Below are positions 17,699-26,497 of a stretch of DNA of 63,922 nucleotides, one piece after another. Each line of letters opens with the position of its first letter. The stretch's first letter is position 1. The stretch covers positions 1 through 63,922 of the forward strand of contig JAVBMY010000014.1 of NCBI GenBank assembly GCA_031551865.1. Reading direction: 5' to 3'. Below the pieces are notes generated by a model. The model saw only the letters and a program-made list of their open reading frames with translations, ran no database searches and was not told the origin of the DNA. This stretch comes from Rikenella sp031551865. Its GTDB lineage: Bacteria > Bacteroidota > Bacteroidia > Bacteroidales > Rikenellaceae. A program made the translations under genes and the position numbers.

Positions 17699-19606
17699 TT
17701 ATTTCACCTCTTCGAAGTCCACGTCCTTGGGGCCTTCGTCGCCGTTGGAGCCGTTATCGGAGCCTCCAGCGGGGCCTTGTTCGGCATTCGACGCGCCCGA
17801 GGCGTTGCCTGCGGCGTAGATGTCCTGCGAGGCGGCCTGCCAGGCAGCGTTGAGGGCTTCACTCTGTTTTTCGATCTCAGCCAGATCGGCAGCCTTGTGG
17901 GCCTCCTTCAGGGCATTGAGCGCGGTTTCGATGGCGGCCTTCTTGTCGGCGGGGATCTTGTCGCCGTATTCGCCGAGTTGCTTCTCGGTCGAGAAGATCA
18001 GCGAGTCGGCGTGGTTCACCTTGTCGACGCGTTCACGTTCTTCTCGGTCTTTGGCTTCGTTGGCCTGGGCTTCTTCGCGCATGCGCTGGATCTCGGCGTC
18101 GGTCAGGCCCGACGAGGCTTCGATGCGGATGCTCTGTTCCTTGCCCGTGCCGCGGTCTTTGGCCGACACGTGCAGGATGCCGTTGGCGTCAATGTCGAAC
18201 GTTACCTCGATCTGGGGTACGCCGCGCGGGGCCGATGGGATACCGTCGAGGTGGAAGCGGCCGATGGTCTTGTTGTCGCGGGCCATGGGGCGTTCGCCCT
18301 GTAGCACGTGGATCTCGACCGAAGGCTGGTTATCCGCAGCGGTCGAGAAAGTCTCGCTCTTGCGCGTGGGGATCGTGGTGTTGGCTTCGATGAGCTTGGT
18401 CATCACGCCGCCTAGGGTCTCAATACCGAGCGAGAGCGGGGTCACGTCGAGCAGGAGCACGTCTTTGACTTCGCCGGTGAGCACACCGCCCTGGATGGCG
18501 GCGCCGATGGCCACCACTTCGTCGGGGTTCACCCCTTTCGAGGGCTCTTTGCCGAAGAACTCCTTGACCACCTTCTGGATGGCGGGGATACGGGTCGAAC
18601 CGCCCACGAGGATCACCTCATCGATCTGCGAGGCGCTGAAACCGGCGTCGCTCAGCGATTTGCGGCAGGGCTCGATGGTGGCCTGGATCAACTTGTCGGC
18701 CAGTTGCTCGAACTTGGCGCGGGTGAGCTGGGTCACCAGGTGCTGCGGGATGCCGTCGATGGGCATGATGTAGGGCAGGTTGATCTCGGTGGTGGTGCTG
18801 CTCGACAGTTCGATCTTGGCCTTTTCGGCGGCTTCTTTGAGGCGCTGCAGGGCCATCGGGTCTTTGCGCAGGTCGACTTTGTGCTCTTTGAGGAACTCTT
18901 CGGCCAGCCAGTCGATGATCACGTGGTCGAAATCGTCGCCGCCGAGGTGGGTGTCGCCGTTGGTCGATTTCACTTCGAACACGCCGTCGCCCAGTTCGAG
19001 GATCGAGATGTCGAACGTGCCGCCCCCGAGGTCGTAGACGGCGATTTTCATGTCCTTGTTAGCTTTGTCGAGGCCGTAGGCCAGGGCGGCGGCGGTGGGC
19101 TCGTTGATGATACGGGCCACTTTCAGACCGGCGATCTCGCCGGCCTCTTTGGTGGCCTGGCGTTGCGAGTCGGAGAAATAGGCCGGAACGGTGATCACGG
19201 CTTCGCTGACGCTGGTGCCGAGGTACTCTTCGGCGGTCTGTTTCATTTTTTGCAGGATCATGGCCGATATCTCCTGCGGGGTGTATTTGCGGTCGTCGAT
19301 CACGATGCGCGGGGTGTTGTTGTCGCCTTTGACGACTTCGTACGGTACGCGGGCGATCTCTTTGCCGAGTTTATCGAACGGTTCGCCCATCAGGCGTTTG
19401 ATCGAGGCGATAGTACGTTTGGGGTTGGTGATGGCCTGCCGTTTGGCGGGGTCGCCGACTTTGCGCTCGCCGGTTTCGGTGAACGCGACGATCGAAGGCG
19501 TGGTGCGGTGCCCTTCGCTGTTGGTGATCACGACGGGCTCGTTGCCTTCCATGACGGCTACGCACGAGTTGGTGGTGCCGAGGTCAATTCCTATGATTTT
19601 TCCCAT
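17699..19606 (-). CDS. dnaK: molecular chaperone DnaK (Hsp70)
   Basis: 635 residues, the normal length. The N-terminal ATPase domain starts GKIIGIDLGTTNSCVAVMEG and carries AVYDLGGGTFDIS and ILVGGSTRIPAIQ. The substrate-binding domain follows (DVTPLSLGIETLGGV), with a helical lid and an acidic end (DEGPKDVDFEEVK). grpE and dnaJ are not beside it. No clear TAnnTTTG element is visible close upstream, so control could use another promoter type. Confidence 0.98.
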   Translation of the reverse strand: MGKIIGIDLGTTNSCVAVMEGNEPVVITNSEGHRTTPSIVAFTETGERKVGDPAKRQAITNPKRTIASIKRLMGEPFDKLGKEIARVPYEVVKGDNNTPRIVIDDRKYTPQEISAMILQKMKQTAEEYLGTSVSEAVITVPAYFSDSQRQATKEAGEIAGLKVARIINEPTAAALAYGLDKANKDMKIAVYDLGGGTFDISILELGDGVFEVKSTNGDTHLGGDDFDHVIIDWLAEEFLKEHKVDLRKDPMALQRLKEAAEKAKIELSSSTTTEINLPYIMPIDGIPQHLVTQLTRAKFEQLADKLIQATIEPCRKSLSDAGFSASQIDEVILVGGSTRIPAIQKVVKEFFGKEPSKGVNPDEVVAIGAAIQGGVLTGEVKDVLLLDVTPLSLGIETLGGVMTKLIEANTTIPTRKSETFSTAADNQPSVEIHVLQGERPMARDNKTIGRFHLDGIPSAPRGVPQIEVTFDIDANGILHVSAKDRGTGKEQSIRIEASSGLTDAEIQRMREEAQANEAKDREERERVDKVNHADSLIFSTEKQLGEYGDKIPADKKAAIETALNALKEAHKAADLAEIEKQSEALNAAWQAASQDIYAAGNASGASNAEQGPAGGSDNGSNGDEGPKDVDFEEVK

Positions 19607-20069
19607 GTTAGTGTGTTTTGTTTGTTTTTTTGTTTTGTCTTGGAGTGCAGCAAGCGGTATGCCAAAGCGGTTTTTGGCAGGTCATGGGATGTTTTTTAGG
19701 AAAGATGGGGTGGGGCGGCTGACATTCTGTCAGTCGAAAGAAGGCGGAAAGGATGGGTGGACATGCCTCTTGGCAGAACCGCATACCCGGGAAGAAGCAG
19801 CCACCCGCACCCTGCGAGTTCGCAATCTACGCCCGAGGCGAGGGCAAAGCCGCTTGCGAACTTTGCCGAGCGAGCAGGAGGAAAAGGGCACGAAGTAGCC
19901 ACAGTGTGAACTGCGGGTGACTGCTATGCTCGCACTATGTGCTATGCCGATTGGAAAAATAGGCGCCCCAGCCCACGCGCGAAGCGCGTCGGGGAGATGG
20001 GGCGCATGAGCCATTCTTGGCGAAAAATATAGCCGTGCGTAAAGCGCAGCCAATAATATGGGAGAAATG
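19607..20069. other. repeat-rich intergenic region between asparaginase and dnaK
   Basis: 463 bp without a gene. It contains the dnaK leader and a block of nested inverted repeats (about 19795-19925). A GC-rich region with GCGCGAAGCGCG lies near 19976-19990. No RNA gene recognised. Confidence 0.6.
19795..19925. repeat. nested inverted repeat (CACCCGCA / GCGAGGGCAA family)
   Basis: Outer arms CCACCCGCA...GAGTTCGCA and TGTGAACTGCGGGTGA enclose CGCCCGAGGCGAGGGCAA (about 19830) and TTTGCCGAGCGAGCAGGAGG (about 19861). The inner block recurs on the minus strand at about 22505-22575 and in part at 22389-22413. Confidence 0.6.
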
Positions 20070-21086
20070 CTATGAAGTTGCCGTGACTTCGCCACGGATA
20101 GGCGCGCGCAAGTGGTGTTCCAATTGCTCGCGGGTGAGCCCGGCGCCGAGCAGGTACATCAGCTTGGTGAGGGCGGCCTCGGTGGTCATGTCGCCGCCGC
20201 TCACCACCCCGGCGCGTAGCAGCGCCCGGCCGGTATCGTAGAGGTTCATGTCCACCGCCCCCGAAGGGCACTGGGTCACGTTGATTACCGTCACGCCGCG
20301 CGCGATGGCGTCGGCCACGGTCCCGGTGAACCATTCGTCGGTGGGAGCGTTACCCGAGCCGTAGGTTTCGAGCACGATGCCGCGCACCCCTTCAATACCG
20401 AGCATGGCCTTGAAAACGGAGGGTTGCAGCCCGGGGAAAACGCGCACCACAGCCACCTGTGTTTCCAGCCGGGTGTGCAGGATGAGTTCGCCGAGCGGCG
20501 AGGGGGCGCCGATGAAGGGCATATTGTATTTGATGGTGATGCCGGCTTCGGCCAGCGGCGGGAAGTTGGGGCTGCGGAAGGCATCGAAGTGTTCGGCGTT
20601 GTATTTGATGGTACGGTTGGCCCGCAGCAGGGCGTTCTGAAAGTAGATACACACTTCGCGCACGATGGCGCTGGCAGCGATTTCGATGGCGCTCACCAAG
20701 TTCTCGCGGCCGTCGGTGCGCAGCACGCCGATGGGAATCTGGCTCCCGGTGAAGATCACGGGCTTGGCCAGGTTTTCAAGCATGAAACTGATGGCCGAAG
20801 CCGTGTAGGCCATGGTATCGGTGCCATGCAGCACCACAAAACCGTCGTAGCGGCTGTAGTGGTCGCGGATCACCTGCGCCAGCTCGGCCCACTGTTCCGG
20901 GCGCACGTTCGACGAGTCGATCACGGGATCGAAAGTGAACACGTCGATCCGGACGCCAAACTTTTTCAGTTCGGGCACTTCGTACTCGATCTCGGCGAAG
21001 TTGAACGGGGCCAGCGACCCGGTGGCGGGGTTGGTCTTCATCCCGATCGTCCCGCCGGTGTAAATCAATAATACCGATCGTCCCAT
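20070..21086 (-). CDS. ansA: type I L-asparaginase
   Basis: 338 residues. It hydrolyses L-asparagine to aspartate and ammonia. Both catalytic threonine motifs are present: IYTGGTIGM near the N-terminus and VLHGTDTMAYTASAISFM about residue 90. There is no signal peptide, which fits the cytoplasmic type I enzyme. Start 21086 (MGRSVLLIYTGG) is chosen because the 93 upstream in-frame codons have no recognisable protein character. Proximity to arginine genes suggests nitrogen metabolism but may be chance. Confidence 0.93.
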   Translation of the reverse strand: MGRSVLLIYTGGTIGMKTNPATGSLAPFNFAEIEYEVPELKKFGVRIDVFTFDPVIDSSNVRPEQWAELAQVIRDHYSRYDGFVVLHGTDTMAYTASAISFMLENLAKPVIFTGSQIPIGVLRTDGRENLVSAIEIAASAIVREVCIYFQNALLRANRTIKYNAEHFDAFRSPNFPPLAEAGITIKYNMPFIGAPSPLGELILHTRLETQVAVVRVFPGLQPSVFKAMLGIEGVRGIVLETYGSGNAPTDEWFTGTVADAIARGVTVINVTQCPSGAVDMNLYDTGRALLRAGVVSGGDMTTEAALTKLMYLLGAGLTREQLEHHLRAPIRGEVTATS

Positions 21087-21397
21087 AGTTTGTTTCTTGA
21101 TAATATGGTATCGCCTTTGCCGGGCAGGCGTTAATCCATTTACGTGTCCGGCGGTCATGGCGAGGAGTCGGCGGCGGCGAGGCAATCTTCCCCTGTTAAG
21201 GGGGGGCGCTTCGGGCTTTGTGCCCCTCGCAATGACAGGGCTTATTTTTCCAGGATGCGAAGCATCCGGAAAAGGTTGCAGGTGCCGCTTTTTACAACCG
21301 ACGCTGTAACCGGGCGCCATCAAACTTGCGGTGAATTTGCCGGGGTATAGGGAGGGAAAGGCCACGGAGCGGCCTTAAAACGGCGACACCTCCAGAG
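21087..21397. other. intergenic region with two dispersed repeats
   Basis: 311 bp between the channel and ansA. It holds a paired GTCATTGCG-family element (21154-21237) and a partial GGATGC/GCATCC hairpin (21252-21265) belonging to the multi-hairpin family at 50958. No gene seen. Confidence 0.6.
21154..21237. repeat. GTCATTGCG-family repeat, paired copy
   Basis: Arms GGTCATGGCGAGGAG and CCCTCGCAATGAC face each other about 60 bp apart. The left unit also carries the family's GGCAATCTTCC. Confidence 0.65.
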
Positions 21398-22243
21398 CTA
21401 TTCTTCGGATTCCAGGGCTTCTTCGAGTTGTTTTTTGCGGCGGGTTTCCTCCATGATCACCTGGTAGTTGTTGACGATGGCGCCGACCACAAGGTTCAAC
21501 AGCAGGAAGGCCGAGAGGATGAACCAGATCACGTGGAACGCCGTGACGACCACCGGGCTGACCGCGATCAGGTTGTACTCGCGGGCTTTGACCAGGTTGT
21601 AGCGCAGGTCGGTCCAATCTTCGCCCGTGAGTGTGCGGAACAGCGTGAACATCGACTCGCCGAGCGTGCCGTAGGGGTCGGGCGAGCAGGTGGGGGCGGG
21701 CGGCGCTTCGGCCATCAGTTGTGCGTACTTTGCCTTGCCTTCGGTGTCGAGTTTCGCCGGGTCGGGCAGTTTGAAGACCGATACTCCGATGATCGAGAAC
21801 AGGTAGAGGAAAATGAAGAAGAAGATGCCGTTGTAGAACAGTGCGCTGAACGACTTGGTGAGCACCGACACGATGAGTTTGATCTCGGGCGAGGTGCGCA
21901 GCAGGCGCAGCACCCGGAACACACGCAACACGCGCAATACCATCACCAGCGATACGTTGCTGAACAGCGATTCGGGTACGTAGCTGATCAGCACCAGCAG
22001 CAGGTCGAAATTGTTCCACCCCGAGGCGAAGAATTCTTTGAAACTCCGGGCGGCGATCATGCGGGTGACGATCTCGAAGGTGAAAATGCCCAGGATGACG
22101 CTTTGGACGATTTTGATCCAGTGGTGGTGGCCGTAGGTCTCGACGCCGATCAGCACGCAGTTGGCGAGGATCACGCCGATGATGAAGATCTCGAACCACT
22201 TGTTCGCGTTGAGTTTCTGGCAGGATTTTACGAGTTTGTTCAT
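21398..22243 (-). CDS. single-domain voltage-gated cation channel (NaChBac/Cav-like)
   Basis: 281 residues, one six-helix channel unit that should assemble as a tetramer in the inner membrane. S1 is about residues 17-33, S2 43-61, S3 77-92. S4 carries arginines at 104, 107, 110, 113 and 116 (every third residue), the voltage sensor. S5 is about 130-157, the pore helix and filter 193-215, S6 227-259, and a short charged helix closes the protein. The filter reads TGEDW (206-210), where bacterial sodium channels have TLESW; TGEDW is the form in domain II of animal calcium channels. Calcium permeation is therefore possible but untested. Start 22243 is chosen over 22267. Confidence 0.9.
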   Translation of the reverse strand: MNKLVKSCQKLNANKWFEIFIIGVILANCVLIGVETYGHHHWIKIVQSVILGIFTFEIVTRMIAARSFKEFFASGWNNFDLLLVLISYVPESLFSNVSLVMVLRVLRVFRVLRLLRTSPEIKLIVSVLTKSFSALFYNGIFFFIFLYLFSIIGVSVFKLPDPAKLDTEGKAKYAQLMAEAPPAPTCSPDPYGTLGESMFTLFRTLTGEDWTDLRYNLVKAREYNLIAVSPVVVTAFHVIWFILSAFLLLNLVVGAIVNNYQVIMEETRRKKQLEEALESEE

Positions 22244-22306
22244 AGTAGTTGTTGGTTTGGGGAACAACGGGGGTTATGGTTTTTTGGGAGGGTGTAATTT
22301 AGCTGC

Positions 22307-22340
22307 GGCCTGCGAGGCAGGCCTGCTTTTCTCCGGGCAA
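22307..22340 (-). repeat. AGAGAAA-hairpin leader element, channel gene copy
   Basis: On the minus strand GGAGAAAA (22334-22327) is followed by GGCCTGC-loop-GCAGGCC (22323-22307), ending 63 bp before the channel ATG. Confidence 0.6.
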
Positions 22341-22665
22341 TGTCACCCTGAGCGGTAGCGAACCGATGCAGTCAGCGAGAGCATTGAATTGCCGAGCGCC
22401 AAAGAGGAAAAGGTCAGCAGTGGACTTAAAGATCCCGGCCGCTACGCGGAGCGATGTTAATCGTGAAGCGAGTGGCTCGGCGTGCCCACCCCGGGCGTTT
22501 GAGTCCTTCGGCCTCTTCCTCCTGCTTGCTCGGCAATTCGGGCTTGCCCGATTGCCCTCGCTTCGGGCGTCGGTCTGCGCCTCGGGCAGTGGGGTGGGCA
22601 CGAATTTCGCCGGATGCGGGTGTCCGCTTCTTTTTGCCGGGCCCGGGCGATTTTTCCTACGCAGA
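22341..22665. repeat. mosaic of dispersed repeats upstream of the channel gene
   Basis: Between argD and the channel leader. It contains GTCACCCTGAGCGGTAGCGA (from 22342), a plus-strand TTGCCGAGCGCCAAAGAGGA unit (about 22389), a minus-strand copy of the GCGAGGGCAA/TTGCCGAGC unit (about 22505-22575), and a CGGATGCGGGTGTCCGC module near 22611. No ORF of credible quality is present. Confidence 0.55.
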
Positions 22666-22673
22666 GGACAGTT

Positions 22674-23813
22674 CTACGCCAGTACCGTGCGCAGTGCGGC
22701 GAGTACTTCGTCGCAGTGTTCGCGGGTGATGTTCAGTGCAGGTAGCAGGCGGATGATGTTTTTGTTTTTGGCCGAGCCCACGAAAATGCGGTGGTCGTAG
22801 AGCAGTTTTTTGCGTGCTTCGGTGCTGTCGTCCTGCAGTTCGATGCCGATCATCAGTCCGCGTCCGCGCACTTCCTTCACTTTCGAGGCGGGGAGCTTGC
22901 GCAGTTCGGCCATCAGGTAATCGCCCATTTTCAGGGCGTTGTCCGCGAGGTTGTCGAAGGCCATCGTTTCGGCCACGGCCAGCGCGGCGGCGCAGGCCAG
23001 GTGGTTGCCGCCGAAGGTGGTGCCCAGCATGCCGTATTTCGGGGCGATGTGGGGTGCGATCGCGATCGCACCCACGGGGAATCCGTTGCCGATGCCTTTG
23101 GCCATCGTGTAGATGTCGGCGTCGACCCCGGCCCAGTCGTGCGAGTAGTACTTTCCGGTGCGTCCGCAGCCGCACTGCACGCTGTCGGCGATGTAGACGG
23201 CGCCGTGCCGGTCGCACAGCGAGCGGATCAGCCGCAGGAACTCCTCTTTGGCGACCTGGATGCCGCCCACGCCCTGGATCCCTTCGATGATCACGCAGGC
23301 GATCTGGTCGCCCATGGTGTCGAAGGCTTGTTGGAGGGCGGTCTCGTCGTTGAAGGGCAGGAAGATGACGTTGTCGGTGCGGTTCACCGGTGCGGTGATG
23401 GCGGGGTCGTCGGTGGCGGCCACGGCCAGCGAGGTGCGCCCGTGGAACGAGCCTTTGAAGGCGATCACCAGCTTGCGCCCGTTGTGGAACGAGGCGAGCT
23501 TCATGGCGTTTTCGTTGGCTTCGGCGCCCGAGTTGCACATGAAGAACTGGTAGTCGGGGTGCCCGCAGAGCAGTCCGAGCTTGTCGGCCAGTTCCTGCTG
23601 AGGCCCGATATGCACCGAGTTGGAGTAGAAACCGACTTTGCCGAGTTGGTCGGTCACCCGGCCCACGTAGTGGGGGTGGGTGTGTCCGATCGAAATGACG
23701 GCGTGACCGCCGTACATGTCGAGGTATTTGGTGCCTTTGGCGTCCCAGACGTGGGAGCCGAGGGCCTTGACTATTTCTATGTCGTAGAGGGGGTATACTT
23801 CGAAAAGTTTCAT
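22674..23813 (-). CDS. argD: acetylornithine/succinylornithine aminotransferase
   Basis: 379-residue class III PLP aminotransferase, which converts the N-acylglutamate semialdehyde to N-acylornithine. The PLP lysine lies in TMAKGIGNGFPVGA, the phosphate and cofactor loop in CNSGAEANENAMKLAS, and the substrate loop in GTTFGGNHLACAAAL. Bacteroidales can use succinylated intermediates, so the acyl group cannot be read from this sequence. It is downstream of argC on the same strand with a 299-bp gap. Confidence 0.93.
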   Translation of the reverse strand: MKLFEVYPLYDIEIVKALGSHVWDAKGTKYLDMYGGHAVISIGHTHPHYVGRVTDQLGKVGFYSNSVHIGPQQELADKLGLLCGHPDYQFFMCNSGAEANENAMKLASFHNGRKLVIAFKGSFHGRTSLAVAATDDPAITAPVNRTDNVIFLPFNDETALQQAFDTMGDQIACVIIEGIQGVGGIQVAKEEFLRLIRSLCDRHGAVYIADSVQCGCGRTGKYYSHDWAGVDADIYTMAKGIGNGFPVGAIAIAPHIAPKYGMLGTTFGGNHLACAAALAVAETMAFDNLADNALKMGDYLMAELRKLPASKVKEVRGRGLMIGIELQDDSTEARKKLLYDHRIFVGSAKNKNIIRLLPALNITREHCDEVLAALRTVLA

Positions 23814-24112
23814 GGGGTGTATGCTATTTCTAAAATTTCACAACGCACGTCATTGCGAGGAGACTTCGCAGAAATCGACGTGGCAATCTTCCTATTTTCT
23901 TCGCAGAGGGCTTCTTATCCATTAGGTGGATTTGGGCTTTATCCTCCGAACCGCTCAGGCTGCGGCGGCCAACACACTGGCTATTCGGCAAAAGTGTCCA
24001 AAAGCGAATCCAAGGGAGACGGCTGTCCCCCTTGGCCATCCCCCTGCCGAGGAGCGACAAAGGGGGACATGTGTAAAATCGATGGGGCCGGTGCCTTCCG
24101 AAAGTTCGAAAC
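23814..24112. other. argC-argD intergenic region
   Basis: 299 bp. It has a single-arm GTCATTGCG-family repeat (23848-23893) next to argD and otherwise no coding signal. Confidence 0.5.
23848..23893 (+). repeat. GTCATTGCG-family repeat, single arm
   Basis: CGTCATTGCGAGGAG is followed 23 bp later by GGCAATCTTCC, the consensus form of this family. Confidence 0.65.
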
Positions 24113-25102
24113 TTAGAAAGCGACCGGCTTGAGTCGCAGGCCTTCGTCTTCGGGCAGGCCGAACATCAGGTTCATGTTCTGTACGGCTTGCCCCGACGCG
24201 CCTTTGGCCAGGTTGTCGATCACCGAGGTGATGAGCAGCTTGCCGTCGTGTACTGCAAGGTGAACGAGGCATTTGTTGGTGTTCACCACTTGTTTCAAGG
24301 CCACGGGTTGTGTGCTCAGGTGGGTGAAGACGGCGTCCTGATAATAGTCGCCGTAAATCTTTTGCGCCTCTTCGAGCGTGCCGTCGAACGGGGTGTAGAC
24401 CGAGGCGATGATGCCGCGCGTGAAGTCGCCCCGGTAGGGGATGAAGTTCACGTCGCCCCGGAAGCCCGGTTCAAGGCCTGCGATCATCTGCCCGACTTCG
24501 CGCAGGTGCTGGTGCTCGAACACTTTGTAGGTCGAGAGGTTGGCGTGCCGCCAGGTGAAGTGCGAGGTGGCCGAGAGGGCTTGTCCGGCACCGGTCGAGC
24601 CGGTGACGGCCGAGATGTGGATGTCACCTTCGACGCGTCCCGCCGCGGCCAGGGGCAGCAGCCCGAGCTGGATGCAGGTGGCGAAACAACCGGGATTGGC
24701 GATGTTCCGCGCGGCGCGGATCCGGTCGCGGTACTGTTCGGGCAGGCCGTAGACGAACTGGCGCCCGTCGATCTGAGTGGCGCCTTGGATGCGGAAGTCC
24801 TGCGAGAGGTCGATGATCCGGGTGTTGGCGCTGATCTTATTGGTTTCTAAAAATTTGCGGGCGTCGCCGTGGCCTACGCACAGGAAGAGCACGTCGACGG
24901 TGGGCAGCTCGGCGACGGGGGCGTCTGTGAAGGTGAGCTGCGTATCGCCTTCGAGGTCGGTATGGACGGCGCTCAGTACTTTGCCGCCGTTGGAGTTGCT
25001 GTGTACGTAGGTAAGTTCGACCGAGGGGTGCCACAGCAGGATGCGTATGGCTTCGCCGCCGGTGTATCCGGCTCCTCCGATGATGCCTGCTTTTATCTTC
25101 AT
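24113..25102 (-). CDS. argC: N-acetyl-gamma-glutamyl-phosphate reductase
   Basis: 329 residues. It reduces N-acylglutamyl phosphate to the semialdehyde with NADPH. The dinucleotide-binding loop is GIIGGAGYTGGE, the catalytic cysteine lies in NPGCFATCIQ, and SAVTGSTGAG and the C-terminal LVKGASGQAVQNMN-like signature (NLAKGASGQAVQN) are present. It is the first gene of the argC-argD pair. argB and the carbamoyltransferase are not in the window. Confidence 0.96.
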   Translation of the reverse strand: MKIKAGIIGGAGYTGGEAIRILLWHPSVELTYVHSNSNGGKVLSAVHTDLEGDTQLTFTDAPVAELPTVDVLFLCVGHGDARKFLETNKISANTRIIDLSQDFRIQGATQIDGRQFVYGLPEQYRDRIRAARNIANPGCFATCIQLGLLPLAAAGRVEGDIHISAVTGSTGAGQALSATSHFTWRHANLSTYKVFEHQHLREVGQMIAGLEPGFRGDVNFIPYRGDFTRGIIASVYTPFDGTLEEAQKIYGDYYQDAVFTHLSTQPVALKQVVNTNKCLVHLAVHDGKLLITSVIDNLAKGASGQAVQNMNLMFGLPEDEGLRLKPVAF

Positions 25103-25638
25103 GGTTACGTTCTTCTTGCGCGGTGCGGGTTGAGTCTTTGGCTGGGTGCGGATTTCCTGATGCGGAATTTCGCGCTTATTGCCCGGTGTGGGGCATTGTT
25201 CGTGTCTTTTGCCCGATGCGGATCGGCTCCTGTGGTTGTTTCCGGTGCTTGATGCGAAAGGAGGCTTGCCTTGCCTCCCTGTGTTTTCGCCGGGTGCCGA
25301 GCCGCAGGCAGGGGCTCCTTATTCCCTGGAAGGTCAGGGTCTGCGGCCGCCCCGGGGCCCTTAGTCTTAATGCCTCTGCGGGTATGCGGGGCTGCGTAGG
25401 ACGACCGGGGCTTCAGGGTGAGCCGCGTTATTGGCCGGATGGTATGTTGTTCTTGCCGGCTGGCCTCAGCCGGGCTGGCGGCGGGTGCAGTGTTGCGCCA
25501 TTTAAGGACGGCGGGGCTTTCGGATCTGGGGCCTTTCCGCGGGCTTTGTGTGCCTGTTTTGCGGGGGCGTTTTGTGTCTCCGCGGGCAGGAAGAGGGCGA
25601 TGCCACGCGGTGTTTTCCCGGAAAGCCTCCTTCGGGTG
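25103..25638. other. 536-bp G-rich intergenic region
   Basis: Between rsmA and argC. The plus strand is G-rich, with variants of GGTGCGG/GATGCGG recurring near 25118, 25146, 25158 and 25216. The open frame over this stretch (25123-25767) runs into rsmA on the opposite strand and has no protein-like composition. No gene or known RNA recognised. Confidence 0.5.
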
Positions 25639-26463
25639 CTATTGGGTGTGCGCGGCGATCCAGTTGGTCAATTCGACGAACTGGGCGACGCTGAGGGTCT
25701 CGGGCCGCAGGCCGTAATAGGGGTGCTGCGCTTCGGGCGGCAGGGCGGGAAACCCGGCCCGGAGTGAGTTGCGCAAGGTTTTGCGGCGCTGCCCGAAGCC
25801 GGCTTTCACGACTTTGCGGAACAGCGTCTCGTCGCAACCGAGGCTCTCGACGTTGTTGCGGGTGAGCCGGATGACGGCGCTTTTCACTTTGGGCGGCGGG
25901 TCGAAGACGCCTTCACCGACGGTAAACAGGTATTCGATGTCGTACCAGGCTTGCAGCAATACGCTCAATATGCCGTAGGTTTTCGATCCGGGTGGTTCGG
26001 CGATGCGTTGCGCAACTTCGCGTTGCACCATTCCGACGGCGCACGACACCAACGAGCGGTTGTCCAGTATTTTAAAGAAGATTTGGGAACTGATGTTGTA
26101 CGGGAAGTTCCCGATGATCTTCACCCCGGCGGGGTAGTCGGCGGCGAGGTCCATTTGCAGGAAGTCGCCTTCGGTCACCTTCAGCGAGGGGTAGTTTGCG
26201 GCGAGATAGGCCACGCTTTCGGCGTCGATCTCGGCGGCGGCGAGTGCGAATCCTTCGGCGGCGCTCCGTTCGATAAGGAATTGGGTCAGCACGCCCATGC
26301 CGGGCCCCACTTCGAGCACTTCTTCTCCGGCTTCTGCGGGCAGGCTTCCGGCGATCCGCCGGGCCACGGCCAGGTCGGTCAGGAAGTGCTGCCCCAGGTG
26401 TTTTTTGGCGCGGACTTTACCATCGCCTCCTGCTCCGGATATTTTCGTATGTTCGTATCTCAT
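25639..26463 (-). CDS. rsmA: 16S rRNA (A1518/A1519) dimethyltransferase
   Basis: 274 residues (KsgA). It dimethylates two adenosines in helix 45 of 16S rRNA using S-adenosylmethionine. It contains KKHLGQHFLTD, the SAM-binding VLEVGPGMGVLT, the acidic strand AAEIDAESV, and the catalytic NFPYNISSQIFFK. The C-terminal domain includes GFGQRRKTLRNSLR. The start may be 26463 or a few codons downstream. It lies 34 bp downstream of a lipoprotein gene and is probably co-transcribed. Confidence 0.95.
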   Translation of the reverse strand: MRYEHTKISGAGGDGKVRAKKHLGQHFLTDLAVARRIAGSLPAEAGEEVLEVGPGMGVLTQFLIERSAAEGFALAAAEIDAESVAYLAANYPSLKVTEGDFLQMDLAADYPAGVKIIGNFPYNISSQIFFKILDNRSLVSCAVGMVQREVAQRIAEPPGSKTYGILSVLLQAWYDIEYLFTVGEGVFDPPPKVKSAVIRLTRNNVESLGCDETLFRKVVKAGFGQRRKTLRNSLRAGFPALPPEAQHPYYGLRPETLSVAQFVELTNWIAAHTQ

Positions 26464-26497
26464 TGCACGGCGTACGTCCGTTGTGACGGAGCCCGCC

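Noticed and set aside
25123..25767. 214-codon frame between argC and rsmA
   Set aside because: Overlaps the C-terminus of rsmA, rich in Gly/Cys/Arg as expected from G-rich DNA, no start signal.
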